Positions 42,809 through 51,728 of a stretch of 64,000 nucleotides of DNA are shown piece by piece (within the stretch, counting starts at the first letter, position 1; each line of letters opens with the position of its first letter). This DNA is from JAOPZW01 sp963764585 (lineage in GTDB: Bacteria > Actinomycetota > Thermoleophilia > Solirubrobacterales > Solirubrobacteraceae): the NCBI GenBank assembly GCA_963764585.1, contig CAVXTB010000002.1, positions 186,001-250,000 of the forward strand, written 5' to 3'. The notes under the pieces were generated by a model. That model did not search any database and was not told the origin of the DNA. It saw only the letters and a list, made by a program, of their open reading frames with translations. The position numbers were made by a program, and so were the translations under genes.

Positions 42809-43174
42809 ATGAGCAAGACGTGGGTCCTCGACACGAGCACGAAGGGAACCGGCGCGAGCGTCGTGCCGCTGGAGAGCGTCAAGAGCAAGCCGGAGCCCGG
42901 ACCGAGAGGGCGCCTCGCCGCGCCCAGCAAGCGGCTGCCCAAGCGTGAGAAGCCGCCGGCGCCGCGGCTGCCGCGACGCTTCAAGGTCGTCGACCTGATG
43001 TCCGCCGAGGTCCTCGCCGAGGGCGCACGCATGCGCGCGACGCTCGACGTGCTGCGCGAAATGCGCAGCCCGGTCGACATGCGGATCTTCGTCTGGGACG
43101 ACGAGGCCGACGACTGGCGCCTGCTCACGCTCTCCGAGCAGCGCGCGATGTGGGACGCCGGCCAGGCGTCGTAG
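42809..43174 (+). CDS. Conserved hypothetical protein, actinobacterial
   Basis: 121 residues opening MSKTWVLDTSTKGTGASVVP, a Pro/Arg/Lys-rich linker ~25-58, then RRFKVVDLMSAEVLAEGARM and DMRIFVWDDEADDWRLLTLS. I recall proteins with the same start in related actinobacteria but no assigned function. GAGGGG just upstream. Its 3' end overlaps the convergent patatin gene by 50 bases. Confidence 0.75.
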   Translation: MSKTWVLDTSTKGTGASVVPLESVKSKPEPGPRGRLAAPSKRLPKREKPPAPRLPRRFKVVDLMSAEVLAEGARMRATLDVLREMRSPVDMRIFVWDDEADDWRLLTLSEQRAMWDAGQAS

Positions 43175-44132
43175 CCGGCGTCAGCCCGGGCGTCTGCTCG
43201 ACCAGGCGCTCGGCGTCCGCGGCTGCCGCGGCCAGGACCGCCGCACGCCGCTCGAGCTGGCCGACCACCGGCGTCTGCGCCGCCGGCCGCAGGCCGAGCA
43301 CGTGCGGTGGCCCGCCGTCGAGCTCGAGCGATCGCCGCGCGAGGTCGTCGACCGTGGTCTCGTAGCTGTCGATGCGCTCGCGGTACAGCGTCACGAGCGC
43401 CGGGTTGAGCCGGCGCAGGTGGCGCTCGATGAGGACGTCGCCGAGCCGCGACGCGCTGCGACGCGGCACGCCGTGGGGCCGCGTCTGCAGGGCGAGCACG
43501 TGCGTGGCCCCGGCGGCGATGGCCTCGTCGACCGGGATCGGCGACGCCAGGCCGCCGTCGACGAAGCGCCGGCCGCCGGTCTCGACGGGGGCGCCGCCGG
43601 CCAGCGGCATGCGGCTCGAGGCCAGCAGGGCCTCGCACAGCTCGCGCCTGGACCGCATGTCGCAGAGGTCGACCGCGGCGGCGGTGGCGACGTCCACGGC
43701 GACGCAGTGCAGCGCGATCGGGCTCGCCAGCGCACGCTCGTGGCGCCCGGCGTCCATGCCCTCGGACTCGTACTCGAGCACGTAGTTGACGTCGATGACC
43801 GGCCGTCCGAGCACGATCCGGGCCGGGTTGACGAACGAGCGCGAGGCGAACGGGCCGTAGTAGCCCTCGGCGCACGGCCCGGCCACGCCGGCGACCAGCG
43901 CGGCGCCGTTGATGGCACCGGCCGACGAGCCGACGACGAGGTCGAACGACGCGGTCAGCCCGAGGCGCTCGAGCGCCGCCGCCATCGCGGCCGACACGAC
44001 GCCGCGCATGCCGCCGCCCTCGAGCACGAGCGCCACGCGGTGCGGATCGTCCCGTGCGCCCGGGATCGAGCCGCGTTCGGCGCGCGCGCGAAGGACGTCC
44101 GACACTGGATGGGGGGCGGCGAGCACGCGCAC
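43125..44132 (-). CDS. Patatin-like phospholipase (RssA type)
   Basis: 335 residues. RVALVLEGGGMRGVVSAAMA is the oxyanion glycine loop, LVVGSSAGAINGAALVAGVA the GxSxG nucleophile Ser, and RRFVDGGLASPIPVDEAIAA the catalytic Asp of the Ser-Asp dyad. The family hydrolyses acyl esters of lipids. No signal peptide. The C-terminal ~45 residues are Ala/Arg-rich. It follows the S8 peptidase gene by 10 bases on the same strand. Confidence 0.9.
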   Translation of the reverse strand: MRVLAAPHPVSDVLRARAERGSIPGARDDPHRVALVLEGGGMRGVVSAAMAAALERLGLTASFDLVVGSSAGAINGAALVAGVAGPCAEGYYGPFASRSFVNPARIVLGRPVIDVNYVLEYESEGMDAGRHERALASPIALHCVAVDVATAAAVDLCDMRSRRELCEALLASSRMPLAGGAPVETGGRRFVDGGLASPIPVDEAIAAGATHVLALQTRPHGVPRRSASRLGDVLIERHLRRLNPALVTLYRERIDSYETTVDDLARRSLELDGGPPHVLGLRPAAQTPVVGQLERRAAVLAAAAADAERLVEQTPGLTPATTPGRRPTSRAARRA

Positions 44133-44142
44133 ACGATGACGC

Positions 44143-45700
44143 CTAGCGCCGCAGGACGACGGTCGCCCGCCGCGTCAGCGCCGGCGCCGAGCGCGGCTTG
44201 AGCCGCACGGTCAGCGTCACGCGGGCGCGGCGCGCGCGCCGCAGCAGCGCGCGGCCCGCACGGGTGAGCCTGGCTCGCAGCGTGCAGCGGCGCGGACCGT
44301 CGAGCGAGCACGAGCCCTTCGCGATCGTGCGCTTGCCGGACGTCAGCGTGACGGTGAGGCCGCCCGGCAGGCGGGCGTCGAGCGTGCCGAACGTGATGCC
44401 GTTGTGCTTGAGGATCGTGCGGATGCGCAGCCGGCGCAGCGCCTTGGCGAGCCGCTTCAGCGCGGGCGCCAGCACGGCGGCGGTCAGCCGGGCGTGACGG
44501 GCCGGCACGGCGCCGGCGGGCGCTGCGGCGGTGGGCGCCGCCGTCACGCCCAGCGCCTTCGCGGCGTTGAGCCGCCCGCCGCTCACGGTCTTGCCGGCCA
44601 GGCTGGGGAGCGGGTCGGCGCTGCTGAGCAGGCGGCGCTTGAGCTCGTCGGCGGAGAGCGTCGGGTCGACCGAGAGCATCAGCACCGCGACGCCGCTGAC
44701 GAGCGGTGCCGCGAACGACGTGCCGTCCCAGATGTCGTAGTCCTCCTTTGCCCCGGTGTAGGTCTCGACCGGCGGTTGGCACACGATTTCGAGGTCGTCC
44801 ATGACGATGCCCTCGTGCTGGTCGACCTCGTCGCTGAACACGATGAAGGTCAGCCAGCCCGCCGAATGGCCTTCGATGCTCGACAGGTCGACCTGCCACG
44901 GCTCGTAGCCGTTCGACGATCCCTCCAGGCCGTCGATGGGAACCCACCCGCCTGCATCCGCGGCCGTGCCACGCGACGCCGGCCATGCCGACGCCGTCGT
45001 TGCCGCGCGCGGCGATGATCCCGGCGACGCGGGTGCCGTGGCCGAAGTTGTCGGAGGGCTCGTTGTCGCCCTGGACGAAGTCCCACCCGCGCCAGTCGTC
45101 GACGTAGCCGTTGCCGTCGTCGTCGACGCCGTTGTGCTCGCGGCCGCTGCCGGTCTCGCCCGGGTTGCGCCACAGGTTCGGCGCGAGGTCCGGCTGGCCG
45201 AAGCTGATGCCCGAGTCCACCACGGCGACCTTGACGTCGGACGAGCCGGTCGTGCGGCTCCACGCGTCGACGGCATCGATGTCGGCGCTCGCGACGCCGG
45301 TCGTGTCGTAGACGAACTGGCCGTCGTTGCGCAGGCCCCATTCCTGGTCGAGGAACGGGTCGTTCGGCATGCCGGCGCCGCGCATGCGCCAGTTGGGCTG
45401 CGCCCAGGCGACGCGCGGGTCGCGCTCGAGGGCGGCGGCGGCCTGGGACGGGTCGGCGTCCTCGGCGATCCGGACGACGGCCGTCCGCGGCGTGCGCAGC
45501 GAGCGCCCGAGCCGCGCGCCGCGGTCGCCGAGCGCGTCCGCGCGCCCGGCGCTGTCGATCCCGGAGCGGAACTTGACGATCAGCTCGCCCGGCGCGTAGT
45601 CGTCCTGGGGCGGCGTGCCGCCCCGGGACGCCGCGAGGGCGCCCGGGGCGGTCGCTGCCGTACCGACCACCACGATCAGTGCGATCAGGGCCTTCTTCAT
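44143..45700 (-). pseudogene. S8 (subtilisin) peptidase with internal deletion and frameshift
   Basis: From ATG 45700: signal peptide MKKALIALIVVVGTAATAPG, propeptide (YAPGELIVKFRSGID), catalytic Asp in VKVAVVDSGISFGQPDLAPN, His in DNFGHGTRVAGIIAARGNDG. At ~44965 the frame shifts; the other frame gives ADAGGWVPIDGLEGSSNGYE, VDLSSIEGHSAGWLTFIVFS (the end of a MAM/jelly-roll insert) and the Ser motif DIWDGTSFAAPLVSGVAVLM, then a basic C-terminus. The oxyanion-hole Asn segment between His and Ser is absent, roughly 100 or more residues. As written it cannot be active. Confidence 0.75.
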
Positions 45701-47062
45701 CGGGCCCGCCGCGCGACGACCCGGACCGCGCGCAGGCACGCCTTGCGCCGCGCCTTGCGCTGCGTTCGGCAGCGCGCATTGGCGCGCTTCACGGCCTTGC
45801 TGGCGCAGCGCTTGCGCGCGGCCTTCGTGCGGCCGCCGTGACAGCGGGCGACGGCGCGCGCCAGGTCGTTGCAGACCGTCCGCGTCGCGCTCGAGAGGCC
45901 GCGGCAGGCCGCATCGCCACGGGCGGCGGCCGGCCTGGCGCCACCAGGGGCAGGAGCGGGGTGCGGGTGCGGGGACAGGCGCACCGCCGGCAGCGACCGT
46001 TGCACGGTCGACGATCTCGCAGTCCCAGGCGTCCAGCAGCTCGTCGAACTGGTCAAGCGTCGCGAGGTCGGTGGCCCAGCCGCAATCGACGACGTCGTGG
46101 AAGCCGTCGCGCGCGCGCAGCTCGTCGCTTCCGCCGACGCACGACTGCAGCCCGCACCCGTTGACGTACTCGCCGTACATGTGGTCGGGACCCGGCCCGC
46201 CGTCGACGATGTCGTCCTCGCCACCGCCGGACACGATGTCGGTGCCGTCCTCGCCGAGCACGGTGTCGTTGCCCTCGCCGCCGTCGAGCGTGTCGTCGCC
46301 GTCGCCGCCGCCGAGCGTGTCGTCGCCGCCCATGCCGGCGAGCACGTTCGGGCCCGGGTCGCCGGTGAGCGTGTCGTCGGCCTCGCCGCCCTTCACGACC
46401 TCGATGTCGGAGTCGACGTCGTCGCCCTCGCCCGGCGCGCCGTCGTTCGGCGCGTCGTCGACGGTGATGTCCAGCGGGTCGCTTCGATACTCGTAGTCGA
46501 CCGTGTCGGCGCCCTGCCCGCCGACCAGCGTGTCGGCGCCGGCGCTGTCCTGCGGCCCGACGCCGCCGTACCCCGCCAAGCCGGCGATGTAGGACTCGAG
46601 CGTGTCGTTGCCCGGCCCGCCACTGACGTAGTCGTCGCCGGGACCGCCGATCACGACGTCGATGCCATCCTCCCCGGCTAGCGAGTCGTCGCCGCCGTTG
46701 CCGCGGATCACATCGCCCCCGGTACCGCCGAAGATGATCGACGACCCGTCCCAATCGTCGACGAAGTCGAGACCGTCGCCGGCGTCGATGAAGAGCAGCG
46801 ACGGAAGCGGGCACCGGACCCCGGCGAAGTCCTCGATGCAGCCGGGCGGAGCGTCCACCGAGTAGAGGTCGGTGAAGCTCAGGCACGGCGTCGCCAGGCC
46901 GCCGCAGCTCGTCGTCTTCTTGGCGGTGATGTTGTTGGTCTCTCCGGGAGAGGCGGTGAACGAGAAGGTGCTGCCGTCGTAGGTGGCCGTGCCAGCCAGC
47001 GCGCTGGACGGCAGGGCCGCCGCGGCGGCGATGATCAGAGGTATGAGCAGTCGCGCTTTCAT
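45697..47062 (-). CDS. Secreted RTX-type calcium-binding protein, frameshifted near its end
   Basis: Signal peptide MKARLLIPLIIAAAAALPSS. From ~residue 85 to 320 there are GGxGxDxLxGG-type nonapeptides (GDGDDTLDGGEGNDTVLGED, GGPGDDYVSGGPGNDTLESY), which bind Ca2+ and fold on export. After PVPAPAP near 45950, in a G-rich run, the frame should change: the neighbouring frame gives a Cys/Lys-rich tail (ATRTVCNDLARAVARCHGGR, KRCASKAVKRANARC) and stops at 45697, overlapping the ATG of the S8 gene by ATGA. The unshifted frame simply runs into that gene. Role unknown; surface or matrix protein. Confidence 0.8.
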
Positions 47063-47145
47063 GGCGCGACCGTCCCAGGGGCCGCCTAAAAGGCTCTGAA
47101 GGGTCGGACCTCGCCCTCCGACGACCGGTCTGAGAGAGTGCGCGC

Positions 47146-47292
47146 GTGTCAGGGGTCGGTGACGCCATTGTGGGGATGGTGGGGCGCGAGGCCGAGGTCG
47201 GGGTGCTGCACCGTTTCGTCGAGGACGAGTCGCCGGCGCGGGCGCTGGTCCTCACGGGACTGCCGGGCGTTGGCAAGACCACGCTGTGCTGA
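47146..47292 (+). pseudogene. Truncated LuxR/AAA regulator, N-terminal stub
   Basis: 48 codons from GTG 47146: GREAEVGVLHRFVEDESPAR, ALVLTGLPGVGKTTLC, ending just after the Walker A motif at a TGA. The remaining ~850 residues usual for LAL-type regulators are absent. The VOC gene begins 24 bases later. A clean truncation. Confidence 0.6.
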
Positions 47293-47316
47293 CACGGCGT
47301 CTGCGAGGATCCGGCA

Positions 47317-47700
47317 ATGCCCACGCAGACGCCTCTCATCACCGGCACCGACTTCATCACGGTGGCGACGCGCGACTACGACGCCGCGGCCGAGTTCTAC
47401 GGCAACGTCCTCGGCCTGCAGTTCCGCAAGCGCTGGGGCAGCATGCCGGCCGGCGAGTTCGAGACGGGCAACCTGACCATCGCGGTCATGCAGTCCGACG
47501 CCTTCGGGGTCGAGTTCCGGGCCAACAACCACCCCATCGAGTTCCAGGTCGACGACGTCGCGGCCGCGCGCACCGAGCTCGAGTCGCGCGGCGTCGAGTT
47601 CAGGGGCGAGATCCTCGACTCGGGCGTCTGCCACCAGACGTTCTTCGCGGACCCCGACGGCAACGCGCTGGCCATCCACCACCGCTACGCGCCGGAGTAG
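47317..47700 (+). CDS. VOC (glyoxalase-fold) protein
   Basis: 127 residues: TGTDFITVATRDYDAAAEFY, GNVLGLQFRKRWG, HPIEFQVDDVAAARTELESR and CHQTFFADPDGNALAIHHRY. Likely a small-molecule binding or detoxifying enzyme of the vicinal-oxygen-chelate class; substrate unknown. Preceded by the truncated AAA stub. Confidence 0.9.
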   Translation: MPTQTPLITGTDFITVATRDYDAAAEFYGNVLGLQFRKRWGSMPAGEFETGNLTIAVMQSDAFGVEFRANNHPIEFQVDDVAAARTELESRGVEFRGEILDSGVCHQTFFADPDGNALAIHHRYAPE

Positions 47701-47811
47701 CCCGGAGGTGTGGAAAGCGGTCACCTAGGTGGGGCCTCAGGGGCGACGGCGTGCCGTTCAATGGATTGCACAGCACACCTTCTCTCTCCTCCCCGAAAGG
47801 CTCCACCCATC

Positions 47812-48288
47812 ATGACCCGCAAGCTCATCTCCCTCGGCGCCGCCGCCGCGGTCGCGGCGACGGCCCTCGCGCCGGCCGCCGGCGCAGCTGACAACGCGGC
47901 GACGCCGCTGAAGGTCACGCGCGCGTACCTGTACCTCGACCACGACTCGGCCAGCAACCAGGACTTCGTCCGCGTGGTGTTCCGCACCGCCGACGACCTG
48001 TCGCGGCGCGGCGACGGCTCGATCCAGGCCGGCGTCTCGATCGAGGGCGTCTCGCACTCCATCGGATCGGCCCGCAAGGGGGCGCCGATCTACACCGGCG
48101 CCTCGGAGGTCAAGGGCCACTCGATCGCGAAGAGCACCGGCCCCGGCAAGGTCACCCGCGAGGGCGCGAAGGTCGGGCGCAAGTACACGGTCGTCATCGA
48201 GACCCGCGACGGCCAGAAGGTCACCAAGAAGCTCACGCTCCGCGCCGAGCGCAAGGGCGACGACTCGGGCAAGCCGCTGGTCTACTGA
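47812..48288 (+). CDS. Secreted hypothetical protein
   Basis: 158 residues. Signal peptide MTRKLISLGAAAAVAATALA with cleavage after AGA. The mature part is a predicted beta-sandwich (VTRAYLYLDHDSASNQDFVR, SIAKSTGPGKVTREGAKVGR, TVVIETRDGQKVTKKLTLRA). Function unknown; the fold could be an extracellular binding module. A 111-base upstream gap presumably holds its promoter. A strong bidirectional hairpin at 48319 follows. Confidence 0.75.
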   Translation: MTRKLISLGAAAAVAATALAPAAGAADNAATPLKVTRAYLYLDHDSASNQDFVRVVFRTADDLSRRGDGSIQAGVSIEGVSHSIGSARKGAPIYTGASEVKGHSIAKSTGPGKVTREGAKVGRKYTVVIETRDGQKVTKKLTLRAERKGDDSGKPLVY

Positions 48289-48307
48289 CTAGGCAGCGAA
48301 CAGCAGC

Positions 48308-48622
48308 TCAGCCGCCCAGGGGCGACGCGGGGATCCGCGTCGCCCCTTGCACGTCGGGGATCCGCATCGCGACCTCGTCGACGTAGCACCACGACCAGTC
48401 CTCGCCCGGCTGGAGCGAGCGGATGATCGGGTGGTTGGTGGCGTGCGCGTGCGCGGTGGCGTGGCGGTTGGGCGAGTCGTCGCAGCAGCCGACGTGCCCG
48501 CACTCCAGGCAGATGCGCAGGTGCAGCCACGCGCCGCCGGTCGCAAGGCAGTCCTCACAGCCGTCGACGGCTTCGGGGAGCTCGAAGACCTGGATTTGGT
48601 CGAGGTGGGTGCAGGTGGCCAT
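48308..48622 (-). CDS. UBP-type zinc-finger protein
   Basis: 104 residues. CTHLDQIQVFELPEAVDGCE, DCLATGGAWLHLRICLECGH, VGCCDDSPNRHATAHAHATN and HPIIRSLQPGEDWSWCYVDE make a complete ZnF-UBP domain with the Cys/His ligands. In eukaryotes it binds ubiquitin tails; in bacteria it is found alone and its partner is unknown. It is 19 bases downstream of the histidine kinase and on the same strand, so it may belong to that redox-signalling operon. Confidence 0.88.
   Translation of the reverse strand: MATCTHLDQIQVFELPEAVDGCEDCLATGGAWLHLRICLECGHVGCCDDSPNRHATAHAHATNHPIIRSLQPGEDWSWCYVDEVAMRIPDVQGATRIPASPLGG
48319..48346. terminator. Bidirectional hairpin between convergent genes
   Basis: GGGGCGACGCGG-GGAT-CCGCGTCGCCCC, a perfect 12-bp stem with tetraloop. 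It lies 30 bases past the secreted-protein stop and within the last codons of the zinc-finger gene, so it can end the rightward transcript and perhaps the leftward one. Confidence 0.55.
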
Positions 48623-48641
48623 GGGGTCAGTCGCCTCTCGG

Positions 48642-50030
48642 TCACGTGAAGGGCAGCCAGACGTGGAAGACCGTCCGGCCCGGTTCGGAGTCGAAGGTCA
48701 GCGAGCCGTCGTGGCGGTCGACGACGATCCGTCGTGCGGTCGCCAGGCCGAGGCCCGTACCCTGGCCGACGTCCTTGGTCGTGAAGAACGAGTCGAAGAT
48801 CCGCTCGCGGATCTCGGGCGCGATGCCGGGGCCGTCGTCGCCGATGTCGATCAGCGCGCAGTCGCCGTCACGGCGCGTGGAGACGGTGATCGTGCCCTGC
48901 TCGCCAAGCGCGTCGATCGCGTTGTCGAGCAGGTTCGTCCACACCTGGTTGAGCTCCGAGCCGTGGACGGTCAGCCGCGGCAGCTCGCGGTCGTAGTCGC
49001 GCACGACCTCGATCGCCGTGTGCTTGAGCTTGTGGCCCATGACGACGAGCGTCGTCTCCAGGCCCTCGTGCAGGTCGATCTCGACGAGCTCGCCGCGGTC
49101 CATGTACGCGTAGGACTTCACCGCGCCGACGAGGCTCGACATCCGGTTGGTGGATTCGCACAGCTGGGCGGACAGCCCGCGCGCGGCCAGCGACGCGGCG
49201 ACCCAGCGCACGGCCGCGTCGGTCGCCGGTCCGGCGAGCGCCGCGACGCGCTCGAGCCACGCGTCGTCGACGCCGGCGGCGGCAAGCGGCTCGGCCACGC
49301 GCCACGGCTCGGCCACCCCGAGGGCCTCCAGGCGCTCCAGCAGCGCGTCCTCGGCGTCCGCCGCGTCGAGCGCGCCCAGCGCCGTCCGCTCGGCCGCCCC
49401 TTCGAGCACCTGGCGGTGCAGGGCAACCAGCTCGGCGGCCTCGGCGCGCTCGATGCCGGAGTCGACGAAGCGGCCGATCGTCGAGCTGACGACGTCCAGC
49501 GCCTCCGCCATGTCGGCGGCCGCCCGCCGCGCCGCAGCGGCCGGGTTGTTGAGCTCGTGGGCCAGGCCGGCGGCCATCGTCCCCAGCGAGGCCAGGCGCT
49601 CACGGTTCTGCTCGATCGCGGTGACGCGCCCCATCACCGGCGCGACCTGCCGCATGACCTTCTGATGCACCGCCGGGTGCGCGAAGGCCAGCCGCCGGAA
49701 GTCGTCGGGCACGACCAGCCCGTAGCGGCAAGTCGTCTCGGCCTGCAGCTGGACCGCGGCCGGGCCGCCGGTCAGGACCGAGATCGCGAGTATCCACGTC
49801 GGCGGCGTCTGGCGGCCGACCGGCTCGAGGCGATCCTCGCGGGCGAGGAACGTCTGGGCGGTTCCCTCGAACAGGAGCACCACGCCCCGCGACGGCTCGC
49901 CGTGCTCGGCGATCACCTCTCCGGGCTCCGCGGTCTGCTCTTGGGTGACGGCGAGGAACTCCTGCAGGCCGTCGTCGTCGACGTCGTCGAAGAGGTCGAG
50001 CGAGCGCAGCTCGGCGAGCGTGACCGTCAT
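48642..50030 (-). CDS. Histidine kinase with cyclic-nucleotide-binding-like sensor
   Basis: 462 residues, soluble. Residues ~5-130 are a CNB-like domain (FDDVDDDGLQEFLAVTQEQT, EPSRGVVLLFEGTAQTFLAR); ~145-165 the H box ERLASLGTMAAGLAHELNNP; ~365-460 the HATPase_c with N box NQVWTNLLDNAIDALGEQGT, G1 DIGDDGPGIAPEIRERIFDS and G2 KDVGQGTGLGLATARRIV. It overlaps by ATGA the REC-thioredoxin-reductase fusion upstream, a pair I recall from other bacteria; together they probably form a redox-responsive two-component pair. Confidence 0.9.
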   Translation of the reverse strand: MTVTLAELRSLDLFDDVDDDGLQEFLAVTQEQTAEPGEVIAEHGEPSRGVVLLFEGTAQTFLAREDRLEPVGRQTPPTWILAISVLTGGPAAVQLQAETTCRYGLVVPDDFRRLAFAHPAVHQKVMRQVAPVMGRVTAIEQNRERLASLGTMAAGLAHELNNPAAAARRAAADMAEALDVVSSTIGRFVDSGIERAEAAELVALHRQVLEGAAERTALGALDAADAEDALLERLEALGVAEPWRVAEPLAAAGVDDAWLERVAALAGPATDAAVRWVAASLAARGLSAQLCESTNRMSSLVGAVKSYAYMDRGELVEIDLHEGLETTLVVMGHKLKHTAIEVVRDYDRELPRLTVHGSELNQVWTNLLDNAIDALGEQGTITVSTRRDGDCALIDIGDDGPGIAPEIRERIFDSFFTTKDVGQGTGLGLATARRIVVDRHDGSLTFDSEPGRTVFHVWLPFT

Positions 50031-51679
50031 GCGTCGACCAGGTACTGGTGCACGAGGGAGACCGCCATCGACCCTTCGCCAACCGCGCTGGCGACGCGCT
50101 TGATCGAGCGCGAGCGGACGTCGCCGGCCACGAACACGCCGGGAACGCTCGTCTCCAGCAGGTAGGGATCGCGCTTCAGCGGCCAGCCGTCGGCGCGCGC
50201 GTCGCGCCCGGCGAGGATGAAGCCGCGCTCGTCGCGCGCCACGACGCCCTCCAGCCAGTCGGTCCGCGGCGCGGCGCCGATGAAGACGAAGCAGGCGTCG
50301 ACATCGAGAACCTCCTCGCCCTCCAGGCCACGCACGCGCAACCGCCGCAGCCGGCCGTCGTCGCTCTCGGCGGCCACGGCCTCGGTGCCTGTGCGGATCT
50401 CGACGTTCGGATGCGTCGCGAGCTGCTCGATGAGATAGTGCGACATCGAGTTCTCGAGCGACGGGCCGCGGACGAGCATCGTCACCTGCCCGGCGTAGCC
50501 GGAGAAGTAGACGGCTGCCTGGCCGGCGGAGTTGGCGCCGCCGATGACCACGACCTGCTGATCCGAGCACGAGCGCGCCTCGGTCAGCGCCGCGCCGTAG
50601 TAGACCCCCGCGCCGGTCAGCTCGGCGAACCCGGGCGCGTCGAGCTGGCGATAGGCGACGCCCGACGCGACGAGCACGCAGTTGGCGCTCAGCGTGCCGC
50701 CGCCGCTGAGCTCGACGAAGCGCCCCGAGCCCTCGACGCGCAGCGCGACGACGTCCTGCACGGTGAGCAGCTCCGCGCCGAGCCGGCGCGCCTGGGTCGT
50801 CGCGCGGCGCGCGAGGTCCGAGCCGCTCAGGCCGGTCGGGAAGCCCAGGTAGTTCTCGATGCGGCTGGACTGGCCGGCCTGCCCGCCCGGCGCCTCGCGC
50901 TCCACCATCACCGTGCGCAGGCCCTCGGAGGCGCCGTAGACCGCGGCGGCCAGGCCGGCGGGGCCGCCGCCGACGATGACGAGGTCGTAATGGTCCTGCG
51001 CGGGCTGGCCGGCCACGCCGAGGCGCTCGGCGAGCTCGAGCACCGTCGGGCGCTCGAGGACGGAGCCGTCCTCCAGCAGCGCCACGGGCAGGCGGTCGCC
51101 CTCGATGCCCGCGACCGTCAGCAGCTCGCGCGCCTCGCCGTCGCGCTCGACGTCCAGCCAGCGCGCCGGCACGCGGTTGCGCGCGAGGAAGTCGCGCAGG
51201 TCGTGCGAGTCCTTGGAGAAGCGGTGGCCGATGACGCGCACGCCGCCGGCCTCGAGCGCGGCCCCCGCCTCCCACGTGGCGAGCAGGTCCTCGACGACCG
51301 GGAAGAGCTGCTCCTCGGGCGGGTCCCACGGCTTGAGCAGGTAGTAGTCCAGCGCGACCTCGTTGATCGCGGCGATCGCCGCCTCGGTGTCGGCGTAGGC
51401 GGTGAGCAGCACGCGCTTGGCCTCGGGCACGATCGTGCGCGCCTGCACGAGGTAGTCGGTGCCCGGCATGGCAGGCATGCGCTGGTCGGCGATCAGCATC
51501 GCCACCTGGTCGCCGCGGGTGCGCAGCTCGGCCAGGAGCTCGAGCGCCTCGGCGCCCGAGCCCGCGCGCAGGATCCGGTAGCGCTCGCCGAAGCCGCGGC
51601 GCAGGTCGCGCGCCACGGCGGCGAGGACCGCCGGCTCGTCGTCGACGGCCACGATCGCGGGACGTCGCTCGCTGGGCAC
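50027..51679 (-). CDS. Response-regulator receiver fused to thioredoxin-reductase-like flavoprotein
   Basis: 550 residues. REC domain ~1-125: AIVAVDDEPAVLAAVARDLR (acidic pocket), MLIADQRMPAMPGTDYLV (phosphoacceptor Asp), LLTAYADTEAA, YYLLKPW (Lys). A thioredoxin-like linker domain ~145-225 (RVPARWLDVERDGEARELLT). Flavoprotein ~230-550: YDLVIVGGGPAGLAAAVYGA, VVVIGGANSAGQAAVYFSGY, VPGVFVAGDVRSRSIKRVAS. The CxxC of thioredoxin reductases is missing (TEARSCSDQ stands there), so it does not reduce thioredoxin by the normal route. Partner of the histidine kinase that follows. Confidence 0.9.
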   Translation of the reverse strand: MPSERRPAIVAVDDEPAVLAAVARDLRRGFGERYRILRAGSGAEALELLAELRTRGDQVAMLIADQRMPAMPGTDYLVQARTIVPEAKRVLLTAYADTEAAIAAINEVALDYYLLKPWDPPEEQLFPVVEDLLATWEAGAALEAGGVRVIGHRFSKDSHDLRDFLARNRVPARWLDVERDGEARELLTVAGIEGDRLPVALLEDGSVLERPTVLELAERLGVAGQPAQDHYDLVIVGGGPAGLAAAVYGASEGLRTVMVEREAPGGQAGQSSRIENYLGFPTGLSGSDLARRATTQARRLGAELLTVQDVVALRVEGSGRFVELSGGGTLSANCVLVASGVAYRQLDAPGFAELTGAGVYYGAALTEARSCSDQQVVVIGGANSAGQAAVYFSGYAGQVTMLVRGPSLENSMSHYLIEQLATHPNVEIRTGTEAVAAESDDGRLRRLRVRGLEGEEVLDVDACFVFIGAAPRTDWLEGVVARDERGFILAGRDARADGWPLKRDPYLLETSVPGVFVAGDVRSRSIKRVASAVGEGSMAVSLVHQYLVDA

Positions 51680-51728
51680 GCCCTGATCCTACGGAGCGCG
51701 CAAGTCCGGCCTCTGACACGCGAGTGCG

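Noticed and set aside
45697..47062. RTX protein fused to S8 peptidase in one long frame
   Set aside because: The linking stretch is Arg/Gln-rich nonsense, while the other frame gives a Cys/Lys-rich tail stopping exactly at the S8 start, which has its own signal peptide.
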